Below are positions 23,685-49,200 of a stretch of DNA of 64,000 bases, piece by piece (positions within the stretch are counted from its first letter, which is position 1; every line of letters begins with the position of its first letter). The DNA is from Inia geoffrensis (lineage: Eukaryota; Chordata; Mammalia; Artiodactyla; Iniidae): NCBI GenBank assembly GCA_036417435.1, contig CM070905.1, positions 22,111,592-22,175,591 of the forward strand. The letters run 5' to 3'. The position numbers and the translations under genes are program-made. The notes below the pieces were generated by a model, which had not been told where the DNA came from, searched no databases, and worked only from the letters and a program-made list of their open reading frames with translations.

Positions 23685-24509
23685 TTTAATTGAGGTATAG
23701 TTGATGTACAATATTATGTAAGTTTCAGGTGTACAACATGGTGATTCACAAGTTTTAAATGTTATATTCCATTTAAAGTTATTATAGAATATTAGCTATA
23801 TTCCCTGTGTTGTACAATATATCCTTGTAGCTTATTTATCTTATACATAGTACTTTGTACCTCTTAATACCCTACTCCTATCTTGCCTCTCCCCCTTCCC
23901 ACTCCCCACTGGTGACCACTATTTTTGTTCACTGTATCTGTGTCTGTTTCTTCTTTGTTATATTTCCTAGTTTGTTTTATTTTTTAGATTCCACATATAA
24001 GTGATATCATATAATATTTGTCTTTCTCTGTCTGACTTACTTCACTTAGCATAATACTCTCCAAGACCATACGTGTTGTCGCATATGGCAAAATTTCATT
24101 CTTTTTATGGCTGAGTAGTATTCCATTGTACATACATACCACATTTTCTTTATCCATTCGTCTGTTGATGGACCCTCAGGTTGCTTCCATATCTTGGCAA
24201 TTGTAAATAATGCTGCTATGAATATTAGGGTACATGTATCTTTTTGAATTAGTATCTTCAGGGTTTTTTTTTGGATATATACCTAGGAGTAGAATTGCTG
24301 GGTCTCATGGTAGTTCCATTTTTAGTTTTTTTCTAGGAAGCTCCATACTGTTTTCCATAGTGGCTGCACCAATTTACATCCCCACAGTGTATGAGGGCTC
24401 CCTTTTTTTCCACATCCTCTGCAACAATTGTTATTTGTGTTCTTTTTGATAATAGCCATTCTGACAAGTGTGAGGTGATAGCTTATTGTGGTTTTAATTT
24501 GTATTTCTT
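23685..24509 (-). mobile_element. L1 3' portion, antisense, about 270 bp upstream of a TSGA13 exon
   Basis: Antisense 3' UTR (TTTTAATTGAGGTATAGTTGATG) and ORF2 C-terminus (ATTCCATTGTACATACATACC; ATTGTAAATAATGCTGCTATG). TAAAACCCCTATTTT is duplicated at 23670-23684 and 24510-24524. Confidence 0.9.
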
Positions 24510-24779
24510 AAAACCCCTATTTTAGAAGAAGTCAACTTATCAGTTGTCACCATGTCTTCAAGAGGTCCCACTTGATTAACTCTTCAAACTGAAGAGCCCA
24601 GCATGCAGGCTGAATAATGAGTCCTGTTCTTTACTACCCATACATACGCAATTAGTGATCACCCAAACTGGGCTCTTCTAAGTCATGTCCCCAAACTTCA
24701 TTGAGAGAGGTTGAGAACATGTAGAAGACCGAGACTCTGAGTAAGAAAAAAATAATTCGATAATCTGCCTCTTTTTCAG

Positions 24780-36340
<11,561 letters not shown>

Positions 36341-36420
36341 AAACAAGCCCTACATGCCCCTCGCCTCATCTCCAGAGACTGAGCAGCCTGGAGAAGTCGC
36401 CATTTAGGGCGTGCCAACCA

Positions 36421-36426
36421 AATAAA
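36421..36426 (+). terminator. TSGA13: TSGA13 polyadenylation signal (AATAAA)
   Basis: A canonical AATAAA hexamer lies 81 bp after the TSGA13 stop, which implies cleavage near 36440. That places the end of TSGA13 at the edge of the COPG2 CpG island. Confidence 0.8.
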
Positions 36427-36439
36427 ATCTCATTCTGCC

Positions 36440-37240
36440 CTCTCCGGGCGTGGGCTGCCGGGTCGCTTGCAGGGTTGGCCGTGGTGAGCCCCCTGCTGCG
36501 ACCTGTCACCGTAGGGGCGGGGACGCGGCCCCGGGGAGCCCACCCTTGGCCCCGCCTTCGCCCGGCTTGGGGAGGAGGAGAGGGCGTGGCCACGGCCCCT
36601 GGGGTTGAGAGCGGCCGGCGACTGCCGGAGTGGGCGGGCCTTCTCTCCGAGTGACGGGACCGCGGCCCAACCGGCGCCAGAGCACGGGGCCGACCTTCCT
36701 GCAGCTTCTTCCGCTTGCTGGCTGCGGCGCCTGGGACGGTGGCGGTGGGTTTGGGCGCTGGGAAGTCGTCCAAGATGATTAAAAAATTCGACAAGAAGGA
36801 CGAGGAGTCTGGTACGCGCGGGGCGTCTGACGCCCACCCTCAGCCGCGGGGTCCCCTTTCCCTGCCCGCCGCCACCTGCTCTTGGGGACTGCGGACCTGG
36901 GCGAGTGGGCGCCAGTGTGCCGGAGGGCCGGAGTTGGAGCCCAGCCCCTCCTCCGACCCACTCCTCTCCAGCCGGGGGCCTGCCCCTAGCCCCTCCCCCG
37001 GGCGCCGGAGCCTCCCCTCAAGTAGCGCGCGAGCGCCCGGGTGCTCGTGCGCAACCTCGGACTGCTCGGCGGCCCCGCCCCCAGCCCCCTCCTCCGGCGC
37101 AGCTCCTCGGAGTCACCTGCTCCAGTTCGCCAGGGGTGGGCTGACCACCAGAGTCCGGCCCATGGCAGGTGGCGGAGGTAGTGAGTGTGCGCTTGCGAGA
37201 GGCGGGGTGGGGTGGGGGTGCTGGTAGTGCAAGGCCCACG
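36440..37240 (+). promoter_or_regulatory. COPG2: CpG island and TATA-less promoter of COPG2
   Basis: About 800 bp with very high G+C and dense CpG, in sharp contrast to the AT-rich flanks. It spans the presumed COPG2 start region, exon 1 and the beginning of intron 1. GC boxes of Sp1 type are visible at 36514-36522 (GGGGCGGGG) and 36632-36639 (GGGCGGGC region). No TATA box was seen. This is a typical housekeeping promoter. The exact transcription start cannot be read from sequence and probably lies between 36600 and 36770. Long open frames on both strands here are a by-product of GC richness. Confidence 0.85.
36775..36811 (+). CDS. COPG2: COPG2 coding exon 1
   Basis: The ATG stands in a usable context (CCAAGATGA). 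The exon encodes [12 protein letters not shown] plus one base and is followed by donor GTACGC at 36812. An open frame starting upstream (36715) and reading into the intron is not the protein. The conserved gamma-COP N-terminus fixes this ATG. Confidence 0.95.
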
Positions 37241-40200
37241 GTGGGTCTGGGATTGACGGGACTGAGTGTGTTTGTGAACTTTGTGGTGACTGTACCTTGC
37301 AGTCTCTCCGGGGACCTCTGCTTTGTCCACTTCCGTGCGGGCAAGCCTGCTCCGTGGTACCTAGCTCGTTTAATACTCAAGCATCCAAAAGTGAGTTGCA
37401 TCTTGATACCCGTCTTTAGTCCAGAGTAAATGAGGAAGATGCCAAGTCACCTCAAAAAACAAAAACAAACCAAAAAAAGCCCCCCAAATCCTCAGTGATT
37501 GATAGCTGTTCTAAGTGTGGTCGAGGGTTGGGTTAGTAAACCTCTGTGGCCCCTTCCAGCTTGACGTGTATCTAATTCTCTGATAAACTCCTCACAGTAA
37601 ATGTTAGAAACACACAAAATAGTGCTTTCCTTTAGGGAAGTCCAAAGGACCCTACCACAGTCTCATTAATTTTAGTTGTATGGACATGACAGATATTTCT
37701 AACATTCATATAAAAAGAAGGCAGGGAAAGAATACACTCATTTCAGGCAGGGTTTCTGCAAAAGAGAAGTACAGGATCTTACAGGATAGCAGACAGAGCT
37801 AGTGTCAGAATCAGAAGGATTTTAATCAGTTTGTATGCATATTAGTAATGATTATCACTGAAATCCAAGTGGTCACCTCACTTGGGTGAGATTTCTCAAG
37901 CATTCAGTACCCTTCTGTGGAAAGTAAGTTTGTGTAGGACAACTATTAAAGACATTTTTTTCCCCCATAACATAGGTAGTGGCTCCAATCCTTTTCGGCA
38001 TCTGGAGAAGAGTGCTGTCTTACAGGAGGTAAGGCTTGGAAGTATAATGTTTTTTTCTTTTCTATTCCATTTTAGAATGGGGGACAAAGAGCCCCGGAAT
38101 GTTCTGTCCCAAAATAAGAATTAAGGAATGTAACTGAGTTCAAAGAATATATACTTGAGGGAAAAAAAAGAGGGGTTACTTGTCATAGGAGAGCCTAGAG
38201 CTTATAGAAATGCAAAAATATGTAGACTCTGTCACATGATGAGAATTTAAAAAAAAAAACACCAAAGGAGGTGTTCAGTGCAAGGTTATTGAAGGAAGTT
38301 GTAGATATTAAGCCTATTGTATTCAAATGATGTAGATAAACATTGTGATTCTTTCTTAATAGATAAAACCCACAAGTTGAAGTAGCAGACCTAAGGGAGT
38401 GAGTATAGGATGGAAAACCTAGGCCACATCTAATAATTTATTATATAACGTAGTAAGTTGAAAACTGTAAGCAACATTATTTGGATACTGTGATTAAAAT
38501 GTATAATAGTCTTTATTTAAGTTGATTTTCTGTAATCTGTGATAGCAAAGATAGAAAATATATATAGCAATGTTTTTTGTTTCCACAGGCTCGTATATTC
38601 AATGAAACGCCCATCAATCCGAGAAGATGTTTGCATATTCTTACAAAGATTCTTTACTTATTGAACCAGGTAAATTATTTTGATTTTCCTCAGATTTGTG
38701 TGCTGGAATAGAAATACATAACATGCAGTGAAGTACTTTCTGGCAAGTGTAATTATTTATTTTTTAAAAATTCACTTAATTTTAAAATGTATAGTGTTTG
38801 ATTAACATAATAATATGTAAAATTTCTTGAGGACGAGGAGTATGACAGACACTTCTTTTTTATTCATGAGGTACCAAATCAGCTAAGCACATAGTAGGAT
38901 CTCAACGTTGATTTGAATTTAACAAGTATTAGTTAATATTAAAACATGTTGTTTAGATATGTTCAGAAAATAAAAATATATTGCAAAATCTTAGACAAAT
39001 TCCAGATAGATATTTTATCCTTTTGGGGGGAGCATATTAATATTTTAAAGCTTTGATTTTAATATTCAAATTTTATACAGGCATACCTCATTTTATTATA
39101 CTTTATTACATTTTTTTTTTTACAAATTGAAGGTTTGTGGCAACCCTGCATTGTTAGATGATGGTTAGCATTTTTTTTAGCAGTAAAGTATTTTTAAATT
39201 AAGGTATGTACATTGTTTTTTTTTTTGATGTAATGCTGTTGCACAGAATAAACTACAGTACAGTGTAAACATAACTTTTATACTCACTGGGAAACCAGAA
39301 TATTCCTGTGACGTGCTTTATTGCAGTATTCACTTTATTGCTGTGGTCTGGAACTGAACCCACAGTATCTGCAAGGTATGCCTGTATTTATTTTCCCTAC
39401 TCCACCACTAGCAGTATGATTCTGCGCTTAACTGTTTTGTGCCTTAATGTATTTTTCTGTATGTGGGGATTATGATAATACCTGTTTTATAAAGTTATAA
39501 TGATTAAATGATACAGTAAATGTGAAGCACTGAGAATAGTCCTGGACACATAGTAAACATTCAGGAATAGTTTTCATTCGGTCATTCAGCATATATATTT
39601 ATTACATACCTGCTGCATTCTATGCACTGTTTTAGGCACTGGGGATGTAGCAGACAAAACCAACAAAAACATTTGCACTCATGAAACATAGATCCCACTT
39701 GCACTTTTTTTTTCTTTTTAAATTAATTTATTCTTGTCTGCGTTGGGTCTTTGTTGCTGTGCACAGGCTTTCTCTAGTTGCAGTGAGCGAGGGCTGCTCT
39801 TCGTTGTGGTGTGCGGGCTTCTCATTGTCGTGGCTTCTCTTGTTGAGGAACACAGGCTCCAGGCGTGCAGGCTTCAGTAGTTGTGGCGCGCCGACTCAGT
39901 AGTTGTGATGTGCGGGCCCTAGAGTGCAGGCTCAGTAGTTGTGGCGCTTAGTTGCTCCGCGGCATGTGGGGCCTTCCCAGACCAGGGATCGAACCTGTGT
40001 CCCCTCTGTTGGCAGGCGGATTCTTAACCACTGTACCACCAGGGAAGTCCCCCACTTGCTCTTATCATTATTTATTTAATTTTTTTTCTTGTGTGTGGTT
40101 TTATTTATTTATTTGTTTGTTTCTTGTATGTTTTTTTGGTTTTTTGGTTTTTTTGCTTCAGACTAAAAAATCTCATGATTTTTAGTCTAGGGCCTTAGAA

Positions 40201-43200
40201 AATGTGAGTCTGTTTCTTAGGTACACACACACACACACACACACCCACACACACACACACCACACACACACCCACACCACCTCAGGTGGTTTACATATGG
40301 TGCTTAGAAGACTGTGGTTTCCAATTTGAATTCCATGAGAATATTTTTACTTTACTATGCTTCATGACTGAAGACCTCATCCAGAGACATGAAGTTTTGT
40401 AGCTTGCAAATGGAGGCAGAGCAACAAGAACATGCTTTTAAATAATATATATCTATTCACAAACATATATTCTCGTGTGGTATTGTATTAGAAACATTTA
40501 ATGCAAAGTCAGTTTGATTTAACTTTTCATAGCATACATTGTGTCCAAGTTGGGGAACTCCAGTCTATAAGCAGAATTTTGAGTAGTTAAAGTTGGTTCA
40601 GAGTAGCATATATTTTTACATTGACCAATACTGCTTTGATGGGCAACTCATGTTGAAACATATAATTATCTTGATAAGGAAGTTACCCACACAATCTGAT
40701 AAACACAGTCAACTAGGTGAACAGATTTGGGAACTTTAGCTTTATCTTTTGCCTAGTTCTTGGTAGTGCTTTATGGAAAAATACTTCTAAGTTTCTACTA
40801 GAGTTGACATATCCGTATATTCTCTGATTTTCAAGTCAAAAAGTAGGGACTTAGGATTTACTGTACTAGTATGACAAGTAGATGGGCGTCTGTATGTTCT
40901 CTAAATATGAAAGAAAGTAAGGGAAATCTCTTGCTGATGAGCAAGCTGGATACTCTGACTTAAGTAATTGTAAACTCTTACACGTTGTCTTTCATCCTAA
41001 ACTTTCAGGGTTTTTCATCAAAATTTGTTTATTCTTATAGCTATGACAAATAGATTGACTAGTTATATTTTTTATGAGAACTGAAGCCCTGAAAAGTGAT
41101 TGAGCCTACATATTATATAGGATTGTTTTTAATGAAGAAGTTAAATATTGAAATGGTAATGTTTCAGGGGTCTGTGGTCTGCAGTGTTTTGACTATTAAT
41201 AAAATATTGGGTTGGCCAAAAAGTTTGTTTGGGTTTTTCTGTTACATCTTATAGAAAAACCCGAACGAACTTTTTGGCCAACCCAATAGGTTATCTAACA
41301 CCTCACTACTCAAAAATATGTGGTTCCCAGATCAGCAGCATTCACATCACTGGGAGCCAATTAGAAATGGAAAATTTTAGGGTTCACACCAGAGCCACTG
41401 AATCAGAATCTGCATTTTGGGAAGATCCTCCAATGATTTATTAAGCACGTTGAAGTTCTGATCCAAAGCATGATTTTAGAGGCTTGAGCCAGTGTCCTGA
41501 GATGTATTAGCAGCCCTATAAGCCTTACTTTTATATAACTATTCTGATTCCTGCCCTTTTGGTTGGTCCCTTTTTACCATGTTTTCTGGGATTCCTAATA
41601 GATAGTTCTTTACAGTTTAACATTTATTATGCTCCTGTGATATGTCAGGCATTGGATTATAGAAATGTAGAAGGTATGATCTCTGCTCTTAGGCAGTGTA
41701 ACAATAACATCCTGTTCTGATAAGGAAGTCAGTTACTATCATTGTCTGTCTCCTTGTAAATCACAATTCTTCAGGGAATTTAAAATAGTGCCTGCTAAAA
41801 AGTTAGATACCACTGTTCTAGAACTTTCATAAAAGCATGGTGTGTGATAATGGATCGTTTTAAATAAGGAATGGATAAATGGCTATGTAGGTTTATAAAT
41901 TAAAAGCCAGAAAAATAGCAGAGGCACAATGTTTACACAGAGAGTTTTTCCTGAGTCCTAAAAGATCTTTGCAGAAATAAATGGAAAATCCTTAATTTTT
42001 GTTGAGTTTAAGAAATTGTTTTAATTTAAACTTAATTACTTAGGGTGAACACTTTGGAACTACGGAAGCCACAGAAGCCTTCTTTGCAATGACTCGATTG
42101 TTTCAATCTAACGATGTAAGTCTTTTTTTTTTTTTTTTTAATTCTTTTAGGCTAAAAAAAGCTCCTTTTATCTGTTTTCCTTGGGGGAACTTAGAGTGCT
42201 CCAAATTAGGGAAAGTTGCTTGAAATGTTTAAAATTACTTAAAAATTTTCTCTTCATAAAATTTATAAATGTTCATTAAAGGACATATGAAAATGAAAGA
42301 ATGAAAGTGTATAGTTTAAAGCTGTTCACCCACAGATCTACCGTGCAGTCATAAAGACTGCTAATATCCAGCTTCTGGCGTGACACTGCGAAGGTGGACT
42401 GGTCTAGAAGTCAGAGGACATAGCTATCACATCTCTAAGTTCTTAGTCAAGTTTCTGGTGGGCCTGGGGTTGCTGTTGGCAGATGAGAAGAAGAGCTGGA
42501 TGCAGAGTGGGGGAGGGACATGGAGTAGGGAAGAAGAAGAGTGAGGACAAACTAAAGCTGACAGCACCTCTGCATCTGTCTCTCATTACCTTCGACCACC
42601 CTGACTTTCAAGCATAATGTGTGCTTCACTTCTGTCTTCCAAATGTGGCACATATTTCCTTTTTGCCCAGCTCTGACTCAGAACCATCAGAGAAGGGGGT
42701 TGTGGGATCTGTATTTCCCAGCTTTCTGTTAACATAAATTGGCCAAATTGTGCAGTTCTTTTGTCTTCTATAGTCCTTGATTATACTTGTCTGCAGGTGA
42801 TGATTTAAGTATTTTGCCATGGCATGCCATGGATGACTAGTGTCCCCTTTACCACTGGAGACAGGGTCATTAATTCCTTTTATCAAGTCAGAAAAGCAAT
42901 TTCAGATTCCTATCCTTAAGGCCCTATTTCCCTTTAATCACTTCCTGTACCAAAATTTGGGGTTCAATCAGGGAAGCAGAATTGCTGTGTTCATTATTGA
43001 ATTATTTATTAGAGGAATTAAACTAGAAAACGAGGCATTTCAAGCTGCTGGAGAGTGGGGTCACGGAGAGGGACTATCATAAAAGTTGTGGAAGGCTGCT
43101 TCACGTGTCTTGTGGTAGGCCAGAGGCTGTCGCTGCTCACAGGGCTGGCAGTTGGGAAGAAGAGCTGGACTGGAGGAGGGAAGAGGATGCAGAGCAGGGA

Positions 43201-46200
43201 AGAAATAGCGTGAGGACAAACTCGAAGCCTCTAGCACAGAGGTTGTATTAAGAGAGGAAGACATGAAGTAGTTTTCTAGGAAATGGATTGGGGAAATGTA
43301 GGATTGTTGGACAGGATGCATGGCCCCTTCAAGTTAGTGGTCACGAATTAAAGTATTCCCAGGTAGCATGGTGAATGTTTTTCTCCAGCTACAGGCTTCA
43401 GGTTAAGGCATGGAACGATTAAAGATGGGATTTAATCACGATTGGGGTTTTGCCATGTTAGTAAGCAGAGGGAAGAACAAGGAAATTGAGTGACTGAAAT
43501 ATTGACTGTGGAGTCTGTGCTTGGTTAGGAGGCAAGTAAGAACGGGGGCTGATTGGGACAGTAAAGAGTTGATGGAATCAATGGCTTGTAAGTCATGATG
43601 GAGCGAAAGAGTTGAGTCAGGAGTGGTGGTTGGAGAGCGAACGCTTGGAAATGAAATACAAAAGGGGTACTGTTATTGATATAGGCTGTGACAATGGAAG
43701 CGGGTAATTGCAATAGGAAGGAGGACAGGATCTTTGGAGAAGAAGAGGTCAATTCCATGGAGTATTCAGAGTCTTAGAAATTCTGTCTGTATGAATATTA
43801 AAATCACCAACAATTATTACTGGGATTTTATTGGAAATAGTGATAGTAAACAAAGTACTAATTTTGTTTTTTAAATAAGGGAAGTAACCTGGGGTCTATA
43901 TATGCAACCAGCAGTGGTGGCCAGTGATGCAGTCTAATGGCATAAACTTTTTTTTTTTTTTTTAATGGCATAAGCTTTAAAGCCAGAGTTTTTTAGGGAT
44001 GAAAGAGGTACAGTGAAAGAAATCAGTGCAGTGATTTTGCAGAGGCAATGAGGATCAACTTGAACAGCTTCCCTACCTGTTGGTCTGTTGGCATGAGGGA
44101 GAAATGGACACCATTTGAGAGGGCTGCAGGCGAATCCTCAGGGGAGAGCCAGGTCTCAGTTAGAGAAAAGATGGGAATGTTTAGAGAAGAGTTTAAGGAT
44201 ATAAGGGGTTTTGCTGTTGAAAGTGCTAGAAAACGTGATTGAAGGGGTTTGGAATTTGTGGAGGGATGGAAGATGGAGTCAGATTAGGTGCTCATCCAGT
44301 GTCCAGGAGATGAGTAATGACCAGGATATTTTATTTTTTTTTGTAGTGACTGAGGTTTAATAACCATGTACAGCATGATGTGATTTGTTTTGATGGTCCC
44401 TTAGGCAGAGTATGGAATTGAGGATATGATTTTTTGCGGGGAAGATGAGGGGGTTTTGCCAGCGGCGTGTGGAGCTCCTTCCTTTCCCAGCCTTCCTTTA
44501 CCAGAGGGTAATAATTATTTTGAGATTGGTATCCTCCTATGTTTATATATTATATCTGTTTGTATCCATAATATATACTTAGTATTTTTGTGTTTTAAAA
44601 TATAATCTGAATGATGTCATCTTGATATTATTTTGCAATTTAAAAAATTAATATGTTTTTGAGATCTGCCCACTTGCTACAAGTATTTTTACTTTATTCT
44701 ATTTTACTGCTGTATGGAATCCCAGTATGTGAATATACAGTATTATTTATTTATCCATTCTCCGATTGGTAGATCTATAAGTTGCTTCTACTTTTTTGCT
44801 ATTACGAATGACATTACACATAATGTTTATGTCCATGTCTTCTTGTGCACATAGAGAATTTTTCTGGGGTAGATACCTCTAAGTGGAATTTCTAGGTAAT
44901 GCTATTTATACGATCTTGCCAAATTGATCTTAAAGGGTTGTACTAATTTACACTGATTTGCTTCCAAATCCTTACCTGCTCCAAATAATAATTTCTTATT
45001 ATCTGATCTAAATATTTGCCATTCACAAGAAGGTGATATGGCATCTCTTTGTGGTTTTAATTTGCATTGCCATATCACTGCCGAAATTGAAACTCTTTTC
45101 AAATAGTTAATGGCCATTTTACTTTCCTCCTCTGTGAATTGTCTGTTTATATTATTTGCTTATTTATATTCCTTCTATTGATTTATAGGTTTAAAACTTT
45201 ATTTTAACCTTTAAAAAATCTGCTTTGTTTTTTTAATTTTAAAAATCAGCTTAAATATACAATAAAATTCACCAATTAAGTGTACAGTTGTGTTTTGACC
45301 AGTGTATAGAGTCATGGAACAATTACCACAGTCATGATATAGAAACTTTTCGTCACCCCAGAATGTGCCCCCATATTTCTTAGTTGTCTATCTCCTCCCT
45401 CAACCCCTAGCACCTGGCAATCACTGATTTACTTCCTGACAACATAGTTTTGCATTTTCTAGAATTTCATTTAGATTTAATCATATAGTATATCGTCATG
45501 TATGACTTTTATGTCTTGTTTCTTTCCCTTAGCTTTTGAGATTGATCCAAGTTTTTGTATGTATCAGTAGTTTGTTCATTTTTATTGCTGAGTAGTATTC
45601 CACTGTATGGAGGTAGTCTTTATTTATCCATTCACAAGTTAATGGATATTTGGGTTGTTTCCAGTTTATAGATATTATAAACAAAGCTGCTAAAAATATT
45701 CAAGTACAAGTCTTTGTGTGGACCTATGTTTTCATTTTCTTTGGTTAGTATCTAGGAGTGGCATTCTTGGGTTTGCATTTCCTGAATGATGAATGTATTA
45801 AGCATATATTAAGCAGATATATGCTTATTTGCCATCCATTTATCTTCTTTGGTGAAGTGTCTGTTGAAATCTTTTACCTTTTTTTTTTTTTTTTAAATCA
45901 GGTTGTTTATCTTCTGCTTATTGAATTGTAGGTGTTCTTTTTATTTTCTGAATACAAGACCTTCATCAGATAGGTGTTTTGTAAATATTTTCTCCTTCCC
46001 AGATCCTAGTCTATGGCTTGCCTTTTCATTCACTCACCACTGCATTCTTTTTTTTTTTTTTTTTAAGTATAGTATACAAATGGTAAAATTCACCCTTTTT
46101 AGGGCATAGTTTTATGAGTTTTGACAAATGCATACAGTAGTATTATCATCACTGCAGTCAAGATTTAGAACATTTCCATCACTCCAAAAAGTTCCCTACT

Positions 46201-49200
46201 ATATGATCTATTCCTCGCATCCTCAGGCCCAGGAAACCAGTAATCTCTTTTCTTTCCTTATAGTTTTGCCTTTCCAGGAAGTCATAAGAATGATATCATA
46301 CTATATGAAGCCTTTTGAGTCTTCTTTTCAGGCACTTAGCATAATTCATTTGAGATTTGTCCGTGTTATTTTTTGTGTCAGTTTACTCCTTTTTATTTCA
46401 TTGTAGTAATTTGTTGTATGGATGTACCTCAGTTTATTTGTTCATTAGCTGAAGAGCATTTGGTTTGTTACCATTTTTTGGCGGTTATGAATAATGTTGC
46501 TATAAATATTCATGTATAAGTTTTTAAATGTAAGTTTTTCTTTCTCTTGGGTAAATACCTAGGAGTGGAATTGCTGGGTCATATGATAGGTGTATATATG
46601 TTTAACTTTGTAAGAAACTGCCAACCCATTTTCCAAAGTGACAGTACCACTCCCCCCGTTACTGTATGAAGCTTCTAGTAGCTCTGCATTCTGGCCAGCA
46701 CTTGGTATTATATGTTTTTTGTTTGTTTGTTTTTTAATTTTAGTCATTCTAATACGTATGTAGTAGTATGTCTTTGTAGTTTTAATTTGCATTTGCCTAA
46801 TGACTAATTATCTCAAAATCTTTTTATGTGCTTTTGTTGCCTTCTATATATCTTCCATGATGAAGGATCTGTTCATATCTTTTGCCCATTTTTAATAATT
46901 TGGTTGTATATTTCCTTATTGAGTTTTGAAGGTCTTAATGTATTCTGGATAGAAGTTGTTTATCAGATGTTTCCCAAATATTTTCTCCTAGTCTGTGTCT
47001 TGTTTTTTCACTTTCTTAGTCTTTAAAAGAGCAGAAGTTTTAAGTTTTGATGAAGTCTAGTTTATCATGGTTTTTTTTTCCAGTTATGGATTGTGTTTTT
47101 GATGTGTATTATAGAAATCTTTGCCTAACCCAAGGTCACAGTGATTTTCTCCTATGCTTTTTCCCTAGGCATTTTGTAGTTTTTGTGTCTTAAATTGCCT
47201 TATGATCATTTTGACTTAATTTTTGTACATGATATAAAGTGAGGGTTGAATTTCTTTTCATCTCCTTCCTCTTCCTCCACCACCCCCTCCTTTTCCTCCT
47301 CCTTTCTTTTCTCATCAAATTCTACTGGAATAATTGCATACCAATATGGAGGGAGGAGGAGGAGGAAGAAATAATGATGATTGCGTTACAATGGCACATT
47401 GGAACATTCTATTTGTTTGCATTGATATATATATCTATTCTTATTCCAGTATCACACTGTCTTGATTACTGTAGCTTTATAGTAAGTTTTAAATCAGGTC
47501 GTGCATGTTTTCCTATTTTATTATTATTTTTTTCTTTTTCAAAATTGTTTTGGCTCTTCTAAGTTCTTTGCGTTCCTCTATGCATTTTAGAATCAACCTG
47601 TCCATTTCTCTTAAAAAGGCCTGCTGAAATGTTGATGGTGATTGCATTGACTCTAAAGATCAATATGTTCAACTATACTTCAAGAAAATTTTAAAAAAAA
47701 AGATCAATTTGAGGAGAATTGACATTATAACATTACTTAGTTTTCTACTCCATAGACATGGTATATATTTCCCTTTATTCAGGTCTCTAATTTCTGTCAG
47801 CAGTATTGCAGCTTTCAGCATACAAGTCTTATACATATTTTGTGAACTTTATCCCTGAAGCAGTTAACATTTTTTATACTATTGCATTTGTATTGTTTGT
47901 CGGTAGCCTATAGAGATTAAATTGATTTTTGTATATTGACCTGTTTCCTGTGATCTTGTTAAATTTATTTATTACTTCTAGGAGTATTTTGGGAGATTCC
48001 TTAGGATTTACTTTTTTCAGTCTGTATGCGTTTTTTTTTTTTTTTTACCGGTACGCGGGCCTCTCACTGTTGTGGCCTCTCCTGTTGTGGAGCACAGGCT
48101 CCGGACGTGCAGGCTCAGCGACCATGGCTCACGGGCCCAGCCACACCGTGGCATGTGGGATCCTCCCGGACCAGGGCACAAACCTGTGTCCCCTGCAGCG
48201 GCAGGCGGACTCTCAACCACTGTGCCACCAGGGAAGCCCTGTATGCTTTTTATTTGTTTATCTTACCTTTTTGTCTTCTTGCACTATTGTATAGTGTGAA
48301 TAGAAGTGATGGTAGAGGACATCCTTGCTTTGTTCCTGATCTTAGAGGAAAGGTATTTAATCTTTCACCCTTAAATGTGATGCTGGCTACAGGTTTTTCA
48401 TAAGTGACCTTTATCAGGTTGAGGAATTTCCTTTCTGTTCCTAGTTTGCTGGGAGATTTTTTTTTTTCCATAAATGGGTATTGAATTTGGTCAAATGTCT
48501 TTTCTATACCCATTGAATTATTGTGGTTTTCCTTTTTTAGTGTATTAGTATGGTGAGATGCATTTATTTTCTTGGAAAATATAAAATCTTTGTTTTCTGT
48601 CTGTTAAAATTTGTTATGGATTTTGAGTCTGTGGTCATGAAATATATTTATGTGTAGTTTTTTTCTTGGGTTTTATATTTGTGTAATGTTGGCTTCATAA
48701 AATGAATTGAGAAGTGTTTCTTCCTCTTCTGCTCTCTGGAAGAGTTTTTCTAGAATCATTATTAATTTTTCCTGAAATGTTTGATGGAGTTCACGATTGA
48801 AACCATCTTCATTGTAGGAAGGTTTTTGATAATTAACTACTTTAAAAGGAAATAGATACGCTGCTATTCAGATTGTCTTTTTTTTTTTTTTTTTTTTTTT
48901 TGCGGTACGCGGGCCTCTCACTGTTGTGGCCTCTCCCGTTGCGGAGCACAGGCTCCGGACGCACAGGCTCAGCGGACATGGCTCACGGGCCTAGCTGCTC
49001 CACGGCACGTGGGATCTTCCCGGACCGGGGCACGAACCCGTGTCCCCTGCATCGGCAGGCAGACTCTCAACCACTGCGCCACCAGGGAAGCCCAGATTAT
49101 TTGTCTTCTTGAGTGATCGCTGGTAGTTTGTGTCTTTCAAGGAACTTGTTCATTTCATTTAAATTATTGAACTTCATTGGCATAAAACTGTTTGTAATAT

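Noticed and set aside
36366..37401. Long open frames on both strands across the CpG island (up to 170 residues)
   Set aside because: GC-rich DNA has few stop codons. The frames overlap each other on both strands, contain no conserved motifs, and only the 13-codon COPG2 exon 1 matches a known protein.
40221..40280. CRISPR-like or tandem gene array
   Set aside because: Simple CA microsatellite. No direct repeats with unique spacers occur anywhere in the window.
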